Shown here: positions 37,144 to 45,626 of the stretch, in pieces
Layout: the number at the start of each line of letters is the position of its first letter
Numbering within the stretch: the first letter of the stretch is position 1
Position numbers and translations under genes: made by a program
The notes under the pieces: generated by a model
Database searches by the model: none
What the model saw: only the letters and a program-made list of their open reading frames with translations
What the model was told of the DNA's origin: nothing
NCBI RefSeq assembly: GCF_001613085.1
Contig: NZ_BDBR01000039.1
Location: 1 to 64,000 of the forward strand
From: Nocardia salmonicida NBRC 13393
GTDB taxonomy: Bacteria > Actinomycetota > Actinomycetes > Mycobacteriales > Mycobacteriaceae
Direction: 5' to 3'
Length of the DNA: 64,000 nucleotides

Positions 37144-38576
37144 CAGCCCAGCGCGCCCTGAACCGCGGCCAGCGCCTGGTTGGCCTGGTCGGTCAGGGGC
37201 CCGAACTGCTCGGGAGTGAACGGCTGGGCCTGCTCGACGACCTCGATCGCCGCATCCACGACCGGGGCGAAGGGCTGCTGCTGTGCCCACTCCACCGCGT
37301 CGTCAACGGTGGTGTTGACGACTTCGGAGACCGGCTCGACCCACGGCTGCTGCTGCACCCAGGTCTCGGCCTGGTCGACCACGGTGGCGGCCTGGTCGAG
37401 GATCTGTTCGCCACCGGGCTGGGTCTCGACCCACTCGACAGCGTCCTCACCGGCGGTGATCGCGGTCTCGGCCTGCGCGGTGAACTGCTCGGTCAATGTG
37501 GGGCCGGGCTCGGGAACCTCGCGCTCCTCCATCGGGATCTCGCCGTCGACGCCCGGGCCGGTGTATTCGGAGCCGTCGTCGGAGAGCAGAACGAATCCGA
37601 CCAGGCCGCCGATGGCTCCGCCTGCGGCGCCACCGATGAGCGCGGCCGGGATGCCGACGATCGCGGCACCGGCGGCAGCACCGGCAGCGGCACCGAGCGC
37701 CGTCCCCGCGACACCGGAGGTGACGGTGCCCACGACCGGCACCGGGATCAGCGTGCCCATCGCGGCACCGGCGACGCCGCCGATCGTGCCGCCGATCAGG
37801 CCACCGGCCACCGCGCCGAAAACTGCCGCCGGGACGCCGATGACCGTGGCGCCGATGCAGGTTCCAGCGGCCGCGCCGATCACGGTTCCTCCGGCCAGTG
37901 CGTCGGCACGCGAGGGCGAGATGCCCACCGACTGCAGCGCAGTGTTGGTTGCATGCTGGGCCTCGGAAATGTAGGCGTCGGACTTCCACGCCACGTCGAC
38001 CGGCACGAACGACGGCGTCTCGATGGAGGCACGCTTGGAGCCGAGGCGTTCGGGGCCGACCGGCACCCAGTACTTCGGCTTCTCGGGAACCGGGGCCGGG
38101 GCGTGCAGGGTCAGCAGTTCCTCGCCGAGGCTCGGCGCCGGGGCGGGCGCGGGCGCGCGGTACTGCGGGGTTGGCGGCTCGACGTAGTAGTAGGGCTGCG
38201 GAGCCGGAGCGCTCGGTGCCGGGGAGTCGTAGTACGGGCCGACCTGCACGCCGCCGCCACCGCCGCTGGGCGGGGACTGGTACTCGCTGGGGGCGTGCGT
38301 CGGCGGATCGGGGATGATCACGCCGAGCGGGGACTGTTCCTGCGGGCGCGCCGGCGGGGTGACCTTGGGCGCCGAGACACCCGGCTGATCGCCCGACGGT
38401 GCCGGGGTGACCCCGCCCTGGGTCGAGGGGGAGTCGGTGACACCGGCCTGATCGCCGGGTACCGCGTGCGCCGTGGCGGCGCCGCCCCACAGCGCCACCG
38501 CCAGGGGCAGCGCGGTGACGGCCACGCGCATCCGCGTGATCCTGACGTGCTTGTGCGATCGATCTACGCTGAACAT
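37143..38576 (-). CDS. Secreted proline-rich, glycine-zipper protein
   Basis: The first gene of the transfer operon. The 477-residue product has a signal peptide, a Pro/Gly/Tyr-rich disordered region (about 40-170), then about 110 hydrophobic residues made of GxxxG/AxxxG repeats (GGLIGGTIGGVAG, ALGAAAGAAAGAA), then acidic Gln-rich helices (WVQQQPWVEPV). Glycine zippers pack in membranes or form channels, so insertion in the outer lipid layer is possible. No family is recognised. The start is the ATG at 38576, 5 nt after TGGAGG; upstream ATGs in frame lack a site. Confidence 0.75.
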   Translation of the reverse strand: MFSVDRSHKHVRITRMRVAVTALPLAVALWGGAATAHAVPGDQAGVTDSPSTQGGVTPAPSGDQPGVSAPKVTPPARPQEQSPLGVIIPDPPTHAPSEYQSPPSGGGGGVQVGPYYDSPAPSAPAPQPYYYVEPPTPQYRAPAPAPAPSLGEELLTLHAPAPVPEKPKYWVPVGPERLGSKRASIETPSFVPVDVAWKSDAYISEAQHATNTALQSVGISPSRADALAGGTVIGAAAGTCIGATVIGVPAAVFGAVAGGLIGGTIGGVAGAAMGTLIPVPVVGTVTSGVAGTALGAAAGAAAGAAIVGIPAALIGGAAGGAIGGLVGFVLLSDDGSEYTGPGVDGEIPMEEREVPEPGPTLTEQFTAQAETAITAGEDAVEWVETQPGGEQILDQAATVVDQAETWVQQQPWVEPVSEVVNTTVDDAVEWAQQQPFAPVVDAAIEVVEQAQPFTPEQFGPLTDQANQALAAVQGALG

Positions 38577-38792
38577 GCAGACCTCCATCTGCCGAAACTC
38601 CCGGGCCCAGGTGTCCAGCCATTGCCCGTGGAGTGGGTTTCCCCGTCCTCTTGTTTGCCGCAAGGGGACGGGTCTGTCTCAAGCGTTTCCGCTGGTAGGA
38701 AGTAGTTATTCGTCCAACCGCCCCCGCCTGTCTCTGTTTCTATAGTCTCTTTCTACAGTCTGTTGTGACGATCGTATATCCGAGGAGGCAGT
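38577..38792. promoter_or_regulatory. Divergent promoter region of the transfer operon and its regulator
   Basis: This 216-bp gap separates the start of the minus-strand transfer operon from the plus-strand double-XRE gene. It holds a tandem 13-bp repeat, TTTCTATAGTCTC (38737-38749) and TTTCTACAGTCTG (38750-38762), in an AT-rich stretch, a plausible operator overlapping a promoter for the regulator. Promoter boxes could not be assigned with certainty. Confidence 0.5.
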
Positions 38793-39278
38793 GTGTCGAC
38801 ACATGGGCGACCAACGGCGAGGGGCGCTGTGAGCAGGACGATCATGACCGGATTCGACCCGGCCAGATTCGTCGCCGCGCGCGAGGACAAGGGCTGGGAC
38901 GTGCTCGAACTCAGCATTCAGACCGGTGTCGGCACGTCGACGATCTACCACTGGGAGCGTGGCTCGCGCCGCCCGCAGCTGCCCATCCTGCGCAAGGTGG
39001 CCAGCAAGCTCGGTGTGCGGCTCGACGAGCTCATCGTGGTGCCCGAAAACGAGCGAACGATCAGCTACTACCGCAACATCGCCGGTTTGACCCAGGTCGA
39101 ATGCGCCACGCGCGCCGGGATGCCCAGCAGCACTCTGGCGGCGATCGAGGGTGGCCGGGTCACCCGGCTGACCGAAGACGCGGCGCCCAAACTCGCTGCC
39201 GCGCTCGGCATCCCGGAGGAGCTGGTCGTGGCAGCATTCGCGCGGGTGCGCCGCCCTGGTGGTAACCGTCCAACCTAA
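38793..39278 (+). CDS. Double-XRE regulator
   Basis: A 161-residue protein with two Cro/C1-type helix-turn-helix domains in tandem: the first about residues 24-80 (LELSIQTGVGTSTIYHWERG, RKVASKLGVRLDEL), the second about 90-150 (RNIAGLTQVECATRAGMPSS, KLAAALGIPEEL). GTG 38793 follows CGAGGAGG; ATG 38844 is an alternative start. Transcribed away from the operon of about 21 kb on the minus strand, it is the best candidate for the repressor or activator of transfer. Confidence 0.85.
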   Translation: MSTHGRPTARGAVSRTIMTGFDPARFVAAREDKGWDVLELSIQTGVGTSTIYHWERGSRRPQLPILRKVASKLGVRLDELIVVPENERTISYYRNIAGLTQVECATRAGMPSSTLAAIEGGRVTRLTEDAAPKLAAALGIPEELVVAAFARVRRPGGNRPT

Positions 39279-39322
39279 CATCGCCTGTCCCTTCCCCTGG
39301 CGAACGTCTTGTCGTTCCATTC

Positions 39323-39429
39323 GATCCCCTGCTACCTACGCGATCATTTCTGAGTTTGTAGCGCCTGGGTCACAGTAAACCACGCCCACCCGATAGAAGA
39401 CCAGCCTGGATGTTCGGGCAGGTCGGATG
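39323..39429. repeat. Dispersed repeat of about 107 bp, copy 1
   Basis: Aligned with 53033-53139, it shares CCCCT, CGCGATCATTT, TGTAGCG, ACAGT.AACCACGCC, CCAG.CTGGATGTTC and GGCAGGTCGGA in the same order and nearly the same spacing. Inside it 39341-39356 is a degenerate form of the CGATCA-N4-TGATCG palindrome. No gene is seen in it. It may be a regulatory region or the remnant of a duplicated locus. Confidence 0.7.
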
Positions 39430-39530
39430 TGTTTTGCAACGAAGCGGCTATTCGTGGTGTAACGGCGCGATAAAGCACCGCTGTGACCCACAGCACATGT
39501 CCAGCTAACGGCGCTCTCTACGAGGGCGGA

Positions 39531-39722
39531 TCACCCGCTCCACCGGCGCAATCCGTCGGCGACATCGCGCATCGTCTTCGCGTCGCGGGAGTACCCTCGG
39601 CCCGCGCCGGGCCCGCCGGGATCCGGCCCGCCCTCTTCGGTGCCGGGAGACAGGGCGGCCTGCGCGGGCAGGCCATCAGGCAACGTCGCCCCCGGCTCAC
39701 GGTGCGGAAGGTCATCCCTCAT
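39531..39722 (-). CDS. Possible small protein, 63 aa
   Basis: A weak candidate in the 650-bp gap between the regulator and the aminotransferase. It has high third-position G+C, a GGCGGAG site 8 nt before ATG 39722, and a plausible ending (SRDAKTMRDVADGLRRW). The middle is Pro/Gly-rich and not recognisable. The rest of the gap shows only the dispersed repeat. Confidence 0.35.
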   Translation of the reverse strand: MRDDLPHREPGATLPDGLPAQAALSPGTEEGGPDPGGPGAGRGYSRDAKTMRDVADGLRRWSG

Positions 39723-39925
39723 CGCGTGCTCCGCCCGCCCCGGGCGCGCAGACCGTCTCTGCCGGTGGCGATTTCGACCGCGGGCATCGCTGATTCCATG
39801 TCTCCCAGCATCGAGGTAGGCGCGGTCACCGGGAACTGTCGCTTCGCCGCGTTGCACTTGCGTTTCACTGGCGTTGGGCACCGGGGGCTCTGGGGAGGGG
39901 GCCGCGGCGGTGACAAACTGCGAGC

Positions 39926-40705
39926 ATGGAACTCGACGGATCGCCGATCACCCTGGAAGAACTCGCCCCCTTGGGGCTGGTCGGCTACGGGCACTTCACC
40001 TCGATGCGCGCCCACCATGGCGCGGTGCGTGGTTTGACCCAGCACATGGATCGGCTGACCCGAGACAGCCGCACATTGTTCGACGTCGACCTCGATCCCG
40101 ACCGGGTCCGCGCCCTCATCCGCCAGGCCTTGCCCGAGACCGATGATGCCCTCGTCGTGCGGGTCACCGTCTACGACCCGACTCTCGCGCTCGGACGTCC
40201 CGGCGCCGACGCCACGCCACAGCCCTTGGTGACCTTCCGCGAAGCCCCACCAGCCGAGCTCGGGCCGTTGACGTTGAACTCGGCGGTCTACACCCGCGAC
40301 CTGCCCAAGACCAAGCACACCGGCTTGTTCGGTGCGCTGCACCAGCGGCGCCTGGCACAGCGGGCTGGCGCTGACGACGTACTCTTCATCGGACCCGACG
40401 GCACCATCTCCGAAATCGCCACGTCCAATATCGGAGTCATCATCGACGGCCAGCTCGTCTGGCCACAAGCTGACGTCCTGCCCGGCATCACCATGAGACT
40501 GCTCAGCCAGACCCTCGACACCGACATCGCGGTCCGACCGATCTCCCTGGCCGAACTCGCTCACGTCGACGGCGCCATCGCCACCAACGCCGCCGTCGGC
40601 GTCCGCGCCATCAGCCGCATCGACGACATCGACCTGCCCGTCGACGAGGAACTCATCGCCAAGCTGCGCGCCGAGTACAACGCCATTCCCGCGCTGCGCA
40701 TCTGA
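39926..40705 (+). CDS. Class IV aminotransferase
   Basis: A 259-residue PLP-dependent enzyme of the branched-chain aminotransferase / aminodeoxychorismate lyase fold. Visible features are the candidate PLP lysine in DLPKTKHTG (K128 or K130), the ADDVLFIGPDGTISEIATSNI segment that binds the cofactor and substrate, and LPGITMRLL. The substrate cannot be told from sequence. It stands alone, followed after 66 bp by the XRE-FGE gene. Confidence 0.85.
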   Translation: MELDGSPITLEELAPLGLVGYGHFTSMRAHHGAVRGLTQHMDRLTRDSRTLFDVDLDPDRVRALIRQALPETDDALVVRVTVYDPTLALGRPGADATPQPLVTFREAPPAELGPLTLNSAVYTRDLPKTKHTGLFGALHQRRLAQRAGADDVLFIGPDGTISEIATSNIGVIIDGQLVWPQADVLPGITMRLLSQTLDTDIAVRPISLAELAHVDGAIATNAAVGVRAISRIDDIDLPVDEELIAKLRAEYNAIPALRI

Positions 40706-40771
40706 CCGGGCACGCCGCTGTCGCACTGACTAGGCTCAGCTTCCAGCCCAAGGGAAGGAAGCTGAGCCTCG

Positions 40772-41713
40772 ATGGCAATTGTGGTGCGCGAGTGGACCGG
40801 TGCCGAGGCGGCCGCGCTGCGGGCGTCGCGCCGAATGAGTCTGGTGGATTTCGCCGCCCATATCGGTGTCGATCCCAGCGTGATCTCGCGGTGGGAGGGT
40901 GGCGGCAAGAATATTCGGCCGCGACCGATCAACCAGCAAGCCCTCGACACCATCTTGGAGCGCCTGACCGAAGCCGAAATCGCACGGTTCGTCGCGGCCA
41001 TCTCCCCCGAAACCCTCAGCGAGACCCGCGATCTCGACGTACCCGAAATCAGCACCGACCAGCGCCATCCCTCCGACGGCAAGCGCATGGTCTGGGTGCC
41101 GGAGGGGATCTTCCTGTCCGGGCCGCGCGACGAGCCGGTCTGGGTAGGCGGATTCTGGATCGACATCTTTCCCACCACCAACGGCGACTACGCCAATTTC
41201 GTCGCCGCCGCAGGGCATCGGCCGCCACGACACTGGAACGGTCCGGTGCCGCCACGCGAACTCGTCGAGCACCCGGTCGTCTGGATCGACCACGACGACG
41301 CCTGCGCATATGCGCAGTGGGCGGACAAGACCCTGCCGAGCACACAGCAGTGGGAGAAGGCCGCGCGCGGAACCCGAGGCAACACCTGGCCCTGGGGCAA
41401 GCAGCCCACGCCGGCGAAAGCCAACGTTCGCGGCTCCGGGCCCGGGCGGACCACCCCGGTCGCGAACTACGCCAGCGGCGTCAGCCCGTACGGGGTGTAC
41501 GACTGCGTCGGAAACACGTGGGAATGGACCTCTTCGGACACGTCGACGGGCCGGTTCGAACTCAAGGGCGGCGCGTTCACCAGCCCGTTCGACCGCGGCG
41601 AGCCCGCCTCGTTCAACGACGCCAGCCACACGATGCTCGACGACGACACCGGATTCCGGTGCGTGACCACCAGCATCGCCCCACCGGAAACCGCCGCGTC
41701 CCCGGCCCGGTAG
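40772..41713 (+). CDS. XRE HTH fused to FGE/sulfatase-modifying-like domain
   Basis: A 313-residue fusion. Residues about 8-65 form an XRE helix-turn-helix (RMSLVDFAAHIGVDPSVISRWEGG). Residues about 105-300 match the FGE-sulfatase (C-type-lectin-like) fold: MVWVPEGIFLSG, GGFWIDIFPTTNGDYANFV, GNTWEWTS and GFRCV. The paired active-site cysteines expected of true formylglycine-generating enzymes are not seen in the GGAFTS region, so a ligand-sensing or other role is more likely. The start is close after GGAAGGAAG. Confidence 0.82.
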   Translation: MAIVVREWTGAEAAALRASRRMSLVDFAAHIGVDPSVISRWEGGGKNIRPRPINQQALDTILERLTEAEIARFVAAISPETLSETRDLDVPEISTDQRHPSDGKRMVWVPEGIFLSGPRDEPVWVGGFWIDIFPTTNGDYANFVAAAGHRPPRHWNGPVPPRELVEHPVVWIDHDDACAYAQWADKTLPSTQQWEKAARGTRGNTWPWGKQPTPAKANVRGSGPGRTTPVANYASGVSPYGVYDCVGNTWEWTSSDTSTGRFELKGGAFTSPFDRGEPASFNDASHTMLDDDTGFRCVTTSIAPPETAASPAR

Positions 41714-41798
41714 CGACGGCCATGACGGCGGGCCGCCTGGCTGTGGCACCCGGCGTGGCGGGTGTCGGGCCGATCCGGCGACCGCCACAATCGATTTC

Positions 41799-42698
41799 AT
41801 GTGGAGGCGAGTCCCCAGCGACCCAGACATCTTGCTCACCCGTCACTCCCTGCCCCACCAAGGACGGGACCGGACCTACACGGCCGCCCGCTCGGTCAGC
41901 CAGCGCGAGGGTGCCGCGCTGTTGGTGATGCTGCACGGCAGCTACCAGACAGGCGCAGGCCTGCGGCGCTTCACCCGCGGCGCGTTCGACCGATTCAGCG
42001 CCGACGGCGCGGCTGTCGTCGTCTATCCCGACGCGGTGCGCCGGGAATGGAACGGGGCCCGGTCCGCGACCATGGCGTTCAAGATCGTGAAGACCGTCGA
42101 CGACGTCGGGTTCCTCTCGGCGCTGATCGAGGACTGCCGGGACCGGTTCGGCATCGGCGAGGTCTATGTGGTGGGGTTCAGCTTGGGCGGGCAGATGGTG
42201 ATCCGGCTACTGCACGACCAGCCGCAGGCGCTGACCGCGGCCGCGATCATCTCCGCCGACCTTCCCACCTCGCCGAACCGGGTGGTCTCCGACCAGCCCG
42301 CCGTACCGGTCCCGCTGGTCCTGGTCCACGGCACCGACGACCCGCTGGCGCCCTACACCGGTGGCCATGTCGGCTTCCACGGCCACTTCTCCAAGGGCGA
42401 GCACCACTCCGCTGTCGACACCGCGGCCTACTTCGCCGGCCGCAACGGCATCACCGCCGCACCGATCACCGAGCGCACCCACCGCGGAGATGCTCGCACC
42501 GCGATCACCCGCACCGACCACCTCCAGCCTGACCGCGCACCGGTCACTCTGTTCACCGTGCACGGCGGCCGCCACGAAATCCCCGGCGCCTCGCGACCAC
42601 CGCGGATCCCCTTCGCCCGCACACCACCACAGTTCGACACCCCGCGCGAGCTCGCCCGGTTCTTCGGACTCCCCTACCCCACTCCGTCAGCCAGCTGA
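41799..42698 (+). CDS. PHB-depolymerase/LpqC-like esterase
   Basis: A 299-residue alpha/beta hydrolase. Oxyanion strand LLVMLHGSYQT, nucleophile S128 in GFSLGGQ, acid residue in HGTDDPLAPY and histidine in HGGRHEIPG are all present, the usual layout of the polyhydroxybutyrate-depolymerase/feruloyl-esterase-like family. No signal peptide is seen, so it probably acts in the cytoplasm on a small ester. It precedes the acyl-CoA ligase gene by about 80 bp. Confidence 0.85.
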   Translation: MWRRVPSDPDILLTRHSLPHQGRDRTYTAARSVSQREGAALLVMLHGSYQTGAGLRRFTRGAFDRFSADGAAVVVYPDAVRREWNGARSATMAFKIVKTVDDVGFLSALIEDCRDRFGIGEVYVVGFSLGGQMVIRLLHDQPQALTAAAIISADLPTSPNRVVSDQPAVPVPLVLVHGTDDPLAPYTGGHVGFHGHFSKGEHHSAVDTAAYFAGRNGITAAPITERTHRGDARTAITRTDHLQPDRAPVTLFTVHGGRHEIPGASRPPRIPFARTPPQFDTPRELARFFGLPYPTPSAS

Positions 42699-42777
42699 CC
42701 ACGCACACCGCTGCCGGCGCCCAGCCTGGCCCACGTCGTCAGTAGCCCAATGCCGGATCGGTGGCAGACTCGCCGAT

Positions 42778-44340
42778 ATGAACGAAAAATCGGCCCCCAC
42801 CATCAGCTGCGGCGCCCGCGTTCGTGCCCAGCCCGACGCACACCAACGCGCCGGACGCCTCGCCGCCGCGCTCGGCGCCGCCGGGATCGGCCGTGGCAAC
42901 CGCGTCGCGGTCATGGCCCGCAACGACATCGAGTTCCTGGAAATCTCCCTGGCGATCGCCGCCGTCGGCGGCAACCCGGTGCCGATCAACACCCGCTGGC
43001 GCGCCCCCGAGGTCGCCCACGTCCTCAGCGACGCCGACGTGCAGCTGGTGATCGCCCACACCGAGTTCGTCCCGACCATCGAGGCCGCGCGCGAACACGC
43101 CGGTGTCGAGCCCGCGATCCTGGAAATCGCCATGCCCAAGGAACTGCTCGACGAAGCCGGCCTCGATCCGTCCCTGGCGCAGCCCACCGGCCGCCATCCC
43201 CTGCTCGAGGACTGGATCGAGTCCCAGCCCGAACCGCTGGGCCACGTCGAAGGCGCGATCGCCGACAGCATGGGCCTGATCTACACCTCGGGCACCACCG
43301 GCGCCCCCAAAGGCGTGCTGCGCGAGCGGATGACGCCGATGCAGCTGTTCTCCATCGCCAGCGGCACCGCCCAGCGCATGGGCCTGGCCGACGGCGGCCA
43401 GATGCTGGTCGCCGGCCCGCTCTACCACACCTCTCCCAACGCGCTGGCCGTGCTCGGGCTGCGGATGGGCACCAACATCACGATCATGCCGCGCTGGAAC
43501 GCCGAACGCTTCCTGCAGCACGTCGACGAAAAGCGCATCCAGCAGGTCAAAGTCGTGCCGACCATGCTCTCGCGCCTGATGTCTCTGCCCGCCGATGTCC
43601 GGGCCCGCTACGACACCAGCAGCCTGACCCACGTCATCCACTCCGCCGCACCCTGCCCGCCGGCGGTCAAGCGCGCCGGGATCGAGATGTTCGGCGATGC
43701 GCTGTGGGAGTTCTACGGCAATACGGAATGCGGCACCATCACCTGGGTCTCGGCATCGGAATGGCTTGCCCACCCCGGCTCGGTCGGCCGCCCCGTCGAC
43801 GGCTCAGCCGTGGTCGTCGCCGACGAGGACGGCACCCCGGTCCCGACCGGGCAGACCGGCCGGGTCTACGTCCGCGGCGCCGACTACTGGCCGAAATTCG
43901 AGTACCTGGGCAAGGGCGCACCCAGCGGTCCCATCGAGGGCATGATTTGGGTCGGCGACCTCGGCCACCTCGACGACGAGGGCTTCCTCTACCTGTCCGG
44001 GCGCGACAGCGAAGTCGTCATCCGTGGCGGGGTCAACATCTACCCCGCCGAGATCGAGAACGCCATCGCCGCGATCCCCGCCGTCGAGGACGTCGCGGTG
44101 CTCGGTGTCCCCGACGCTGGCGACCTGGGCGAAGCTCTCGTGGCGTTCGCCGTCGCCCGGCCCGGCCACGAGCTGACCGCCGAGTCGGTCGTCGACGCGC
44201 TGCGCGGCCAGCTCGCCGACTACAAGCTGCCCGGGACCGTGAAGGTGGTCGCCGAGCTGCCCCGCGACGACTCGGGCAAGGTCTACAAGCGTCAGCTGCG
44301 CGATCAGATCGCGGACTCGGACTCCACATCGTCGCCGTAG
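42778..44340 (+). CDS. Acyl-CoA ligase (AMP-binding)
   Basis: A 520-residue adenylate-forming enzyme that would activate a carboxylic acid as its CoA thioester. Seen are the P-loop-like YTSGTTGAPKG, EFYGNTECG, the hinge region LSGRDSEVVIRGGVNIYPAEIE and the C-terminal catalytic lysine region GKVYKRQLRD. The N-terminus is shorter than in many family members. The substrate is unknown. The 3' end overlaps the convergent seven-TM gene by 37 bp. Confidence 0.9.
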   Translation: MNEKSAPTISCGARVRAQPDAHQRAGRLAAALGAAGIGRGNRVAVMARNDIEFLEISLAIAAVGGNPVPINTRWRAPEVAHVLSDADVQLVIAHTEFVPTIEAAREHAGVEPAILEIAMPKELLDEAGLDPSLAQPTGRHPLLEDWIESQPEPLGHVEGAIADSMGLIYTSGTTGAPKGVLRERMTPMQLFSIASGTAQRMGLADGGQMLVAGPLYHTSPNALAVLGLRMGTNITIMPRWNAERFLQHVDEKRIQQVKVVPTMLSRLMSLPADVRARYDTSSLTHVIHSAAPCPPAVKRAGIEMFGDALWEFYGNTECGTITWVSASEWLAHPGSVGRPVDGSAVVVADEDGTPVPTGQTGRVYVRGADYWPKFEYLGKGAPSGPIEGMIWVGDLGHLDDEGFLYLSGRDSEVVIRGGVNIYPAEIENAIAAIPAVEDVAVLGVPDAGDLGEALVAFAVARPGHELTAESVVDALRGQLADYKLPGTVKVVAELPRDDSGKVYKRQLRDQIADSDSTSSP

Positions 44341-45122
44341 TGCCGATCGTCGTCGGCCCGGCGCGCTGCACTGTAGCCGCGTCGGGCCGAGACCCCCGCG
44401 ATCACGCGACCGGCCAGGCCGAACAGCAGACCGGTCAGGATCAGCACGACCGTTGTAGCCGCACTCGCCACGCTGACCGGCGACTCGATCGCGATGCGCT
44501 CACCGGTGAAGAACCTCGCCAGCGTGCCGATGACCTTCCACACCGCCCATAACACCCCGACCGCACAACCGGCGGCGGTGAGCCAGCGCGCCGGACCCCG
44601 GCGGTACTCCCACGTCATCCAGGTCAGCATGCCGCAGGGCACCATGATCCAGACGGCGAAAATCAATTGGTAGACAACGACATTCCACCGATCACCGAAG
44701 TCGTTGATGAAATCGGTACTCGGCGCCATCGGCGGCTGCCCCGGCCACTCCAGCGTCACCGCCAAAGCTGTGATCGAGGCAACAGCCAGCGCACCCAGAA
44801 TCGTGAGCCGCCGCGTCATTTCTGGGCTCGTCCAACTGGGACTGCCCGTTTTATGAGACCAATGGATGGCCATGGTCAGGCTCAAAATCGCCCAGCCGCC
44901 GACCGTGGCGGCGCTCGCCCCCAAAATCCGATCGGAGGTGGTGAGCGCGTGACCGGCGCGAGCAAACCCCAGCGGTGCGTAGACCAGCAACGACATCGCG
45001 TACGCCCCGAACGCGATCCCGAATACCGTCTGCGCAGGCAGCGCATTGAGCAGGCCCCGGATCACCAATATCGCGCCGAGACCTGCTGCGAGCCACGCGA
45101 CAATCGAAACCACCAAGCTCAC
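44304..45122 (-). CDS. Seven-TM protein, MAB_1171c-like
   Basis: A 272-residue protein with seven predicted membrane helices and a charged C-terminal tail. Topology and position just downstream of an XRE gene and an ImmA/IrrE peptidase gene resemble the MAB_1171c (DUF6545) putative transporter modules found in mycobacteria and streptomycetes. Function is unknown; a sensor or signal exporter is possible. The GTG start has only a weak G-rich ribosome site. Confidence 0.7.
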   Translation of the reverse strand: MSLVVSIVAWLAAGLGAILVIRGLLNALPAQTVFGIAFGAYAMSLLVYAPLGFARAGHALTTSDRILGASAATVGGWAILSLTMAIHWSHKTGSPSWTSPEMTRRLTILGALAVASITALAVTLEWPGQPPMAPSTDFINDFGDRWNVVVYQLIFAVWIMVPCGMLTWMTWEYRRGPARWLTAAGCAVGVLWAVWKVIGTLARFFTGERIAIESPVSVASAATTVVLILTGLLFGLAGRVIAGVSARRGYSAARRADDDRHYGDDVESESAI

Positions 45123-45158
45123 CCCCGAAATGTTTCACCGAGCGCGGTACAGGTGGTT

Positions 45159-45626
45159 TTATCCTCTCACACCGAAAGCCTCGTCCAGCATCATGCCAGC
45201 TATCGGACGCGGCTCTACCAGCAAATTCTGCTGCCGGGACACCGACAGCCCCAGCTTCTGGGCGAAGCGCTCGCATTGGGCCTCGCGGCGCGCGTATCGC
45301 CATCTCCCCCAGCGACCGCGCAGGCCGGATTCATCGGGCATGCTGTTGCAGCGGTGCCCACTGATCAGGTGCCACAGTTCGTGGCCGACGATGTGGACGC
45401 GGTACTCGAGGCTGCCCTGCTGCGGGTAGAACAGCACCGCCACCGACCCGGAGGACGGCCGCACCGACAACCCGGAGAACGGGGAGCCCTTAGCAACCGA
45501 GGCCAGCGCGACGACCTTCATGCCGACCTCGGGACAGGCGCGCGCGACCACTTCCTCGACAGTGACGGCGCCCGGCGGCGGTGTGATCCGAGAGACCACA
45601 CGATCCATCCGTCGGCCGGTGAACAT
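45159..45626 (-). CDS. ImmA/IrrE-type metallopeptidase
   Basis: A 155-residue protein with the zinc-peptidase motif HELWH (in VGHELWHLISGH) and a downstream glutamate in EAQCERFAQ. ImmA/IrrE proteins usually cleave or inactivate a partner XRE repressor, and the XRE gene directly upstream overlaps its start (TGATG). ATG 45626 is chosen on that overlap. Confidence 0.83.
   Translation of the reverse strand: MFTGRRMDRVVSRITPPPGAVTVEEVVARACPEVGMKVVALASVAKGSPFSGLSVRPSSGSVAVLFYPQQGSLEYRVHIVGHELWHLISGHRCNSMPDESGLRGRWGRWRYARREAQCERFAQKLGLSVSRQQNLLVEPRPIAGMMLDEAFGVRG

Noticed and set aside
36948..38705. 585-codon plus-strand frame opposite the glycine-zipper gene
   Set aside because: Shadow of the repetitive Gly/Ala/Pro codons; no ribosome site or recognisable domain.
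39483..40037. 184-codon plus-strand frame before the aminotransferase
   Set aside because: It overlaps the real aminotransferase start out of frame and ends in shadow sequence.
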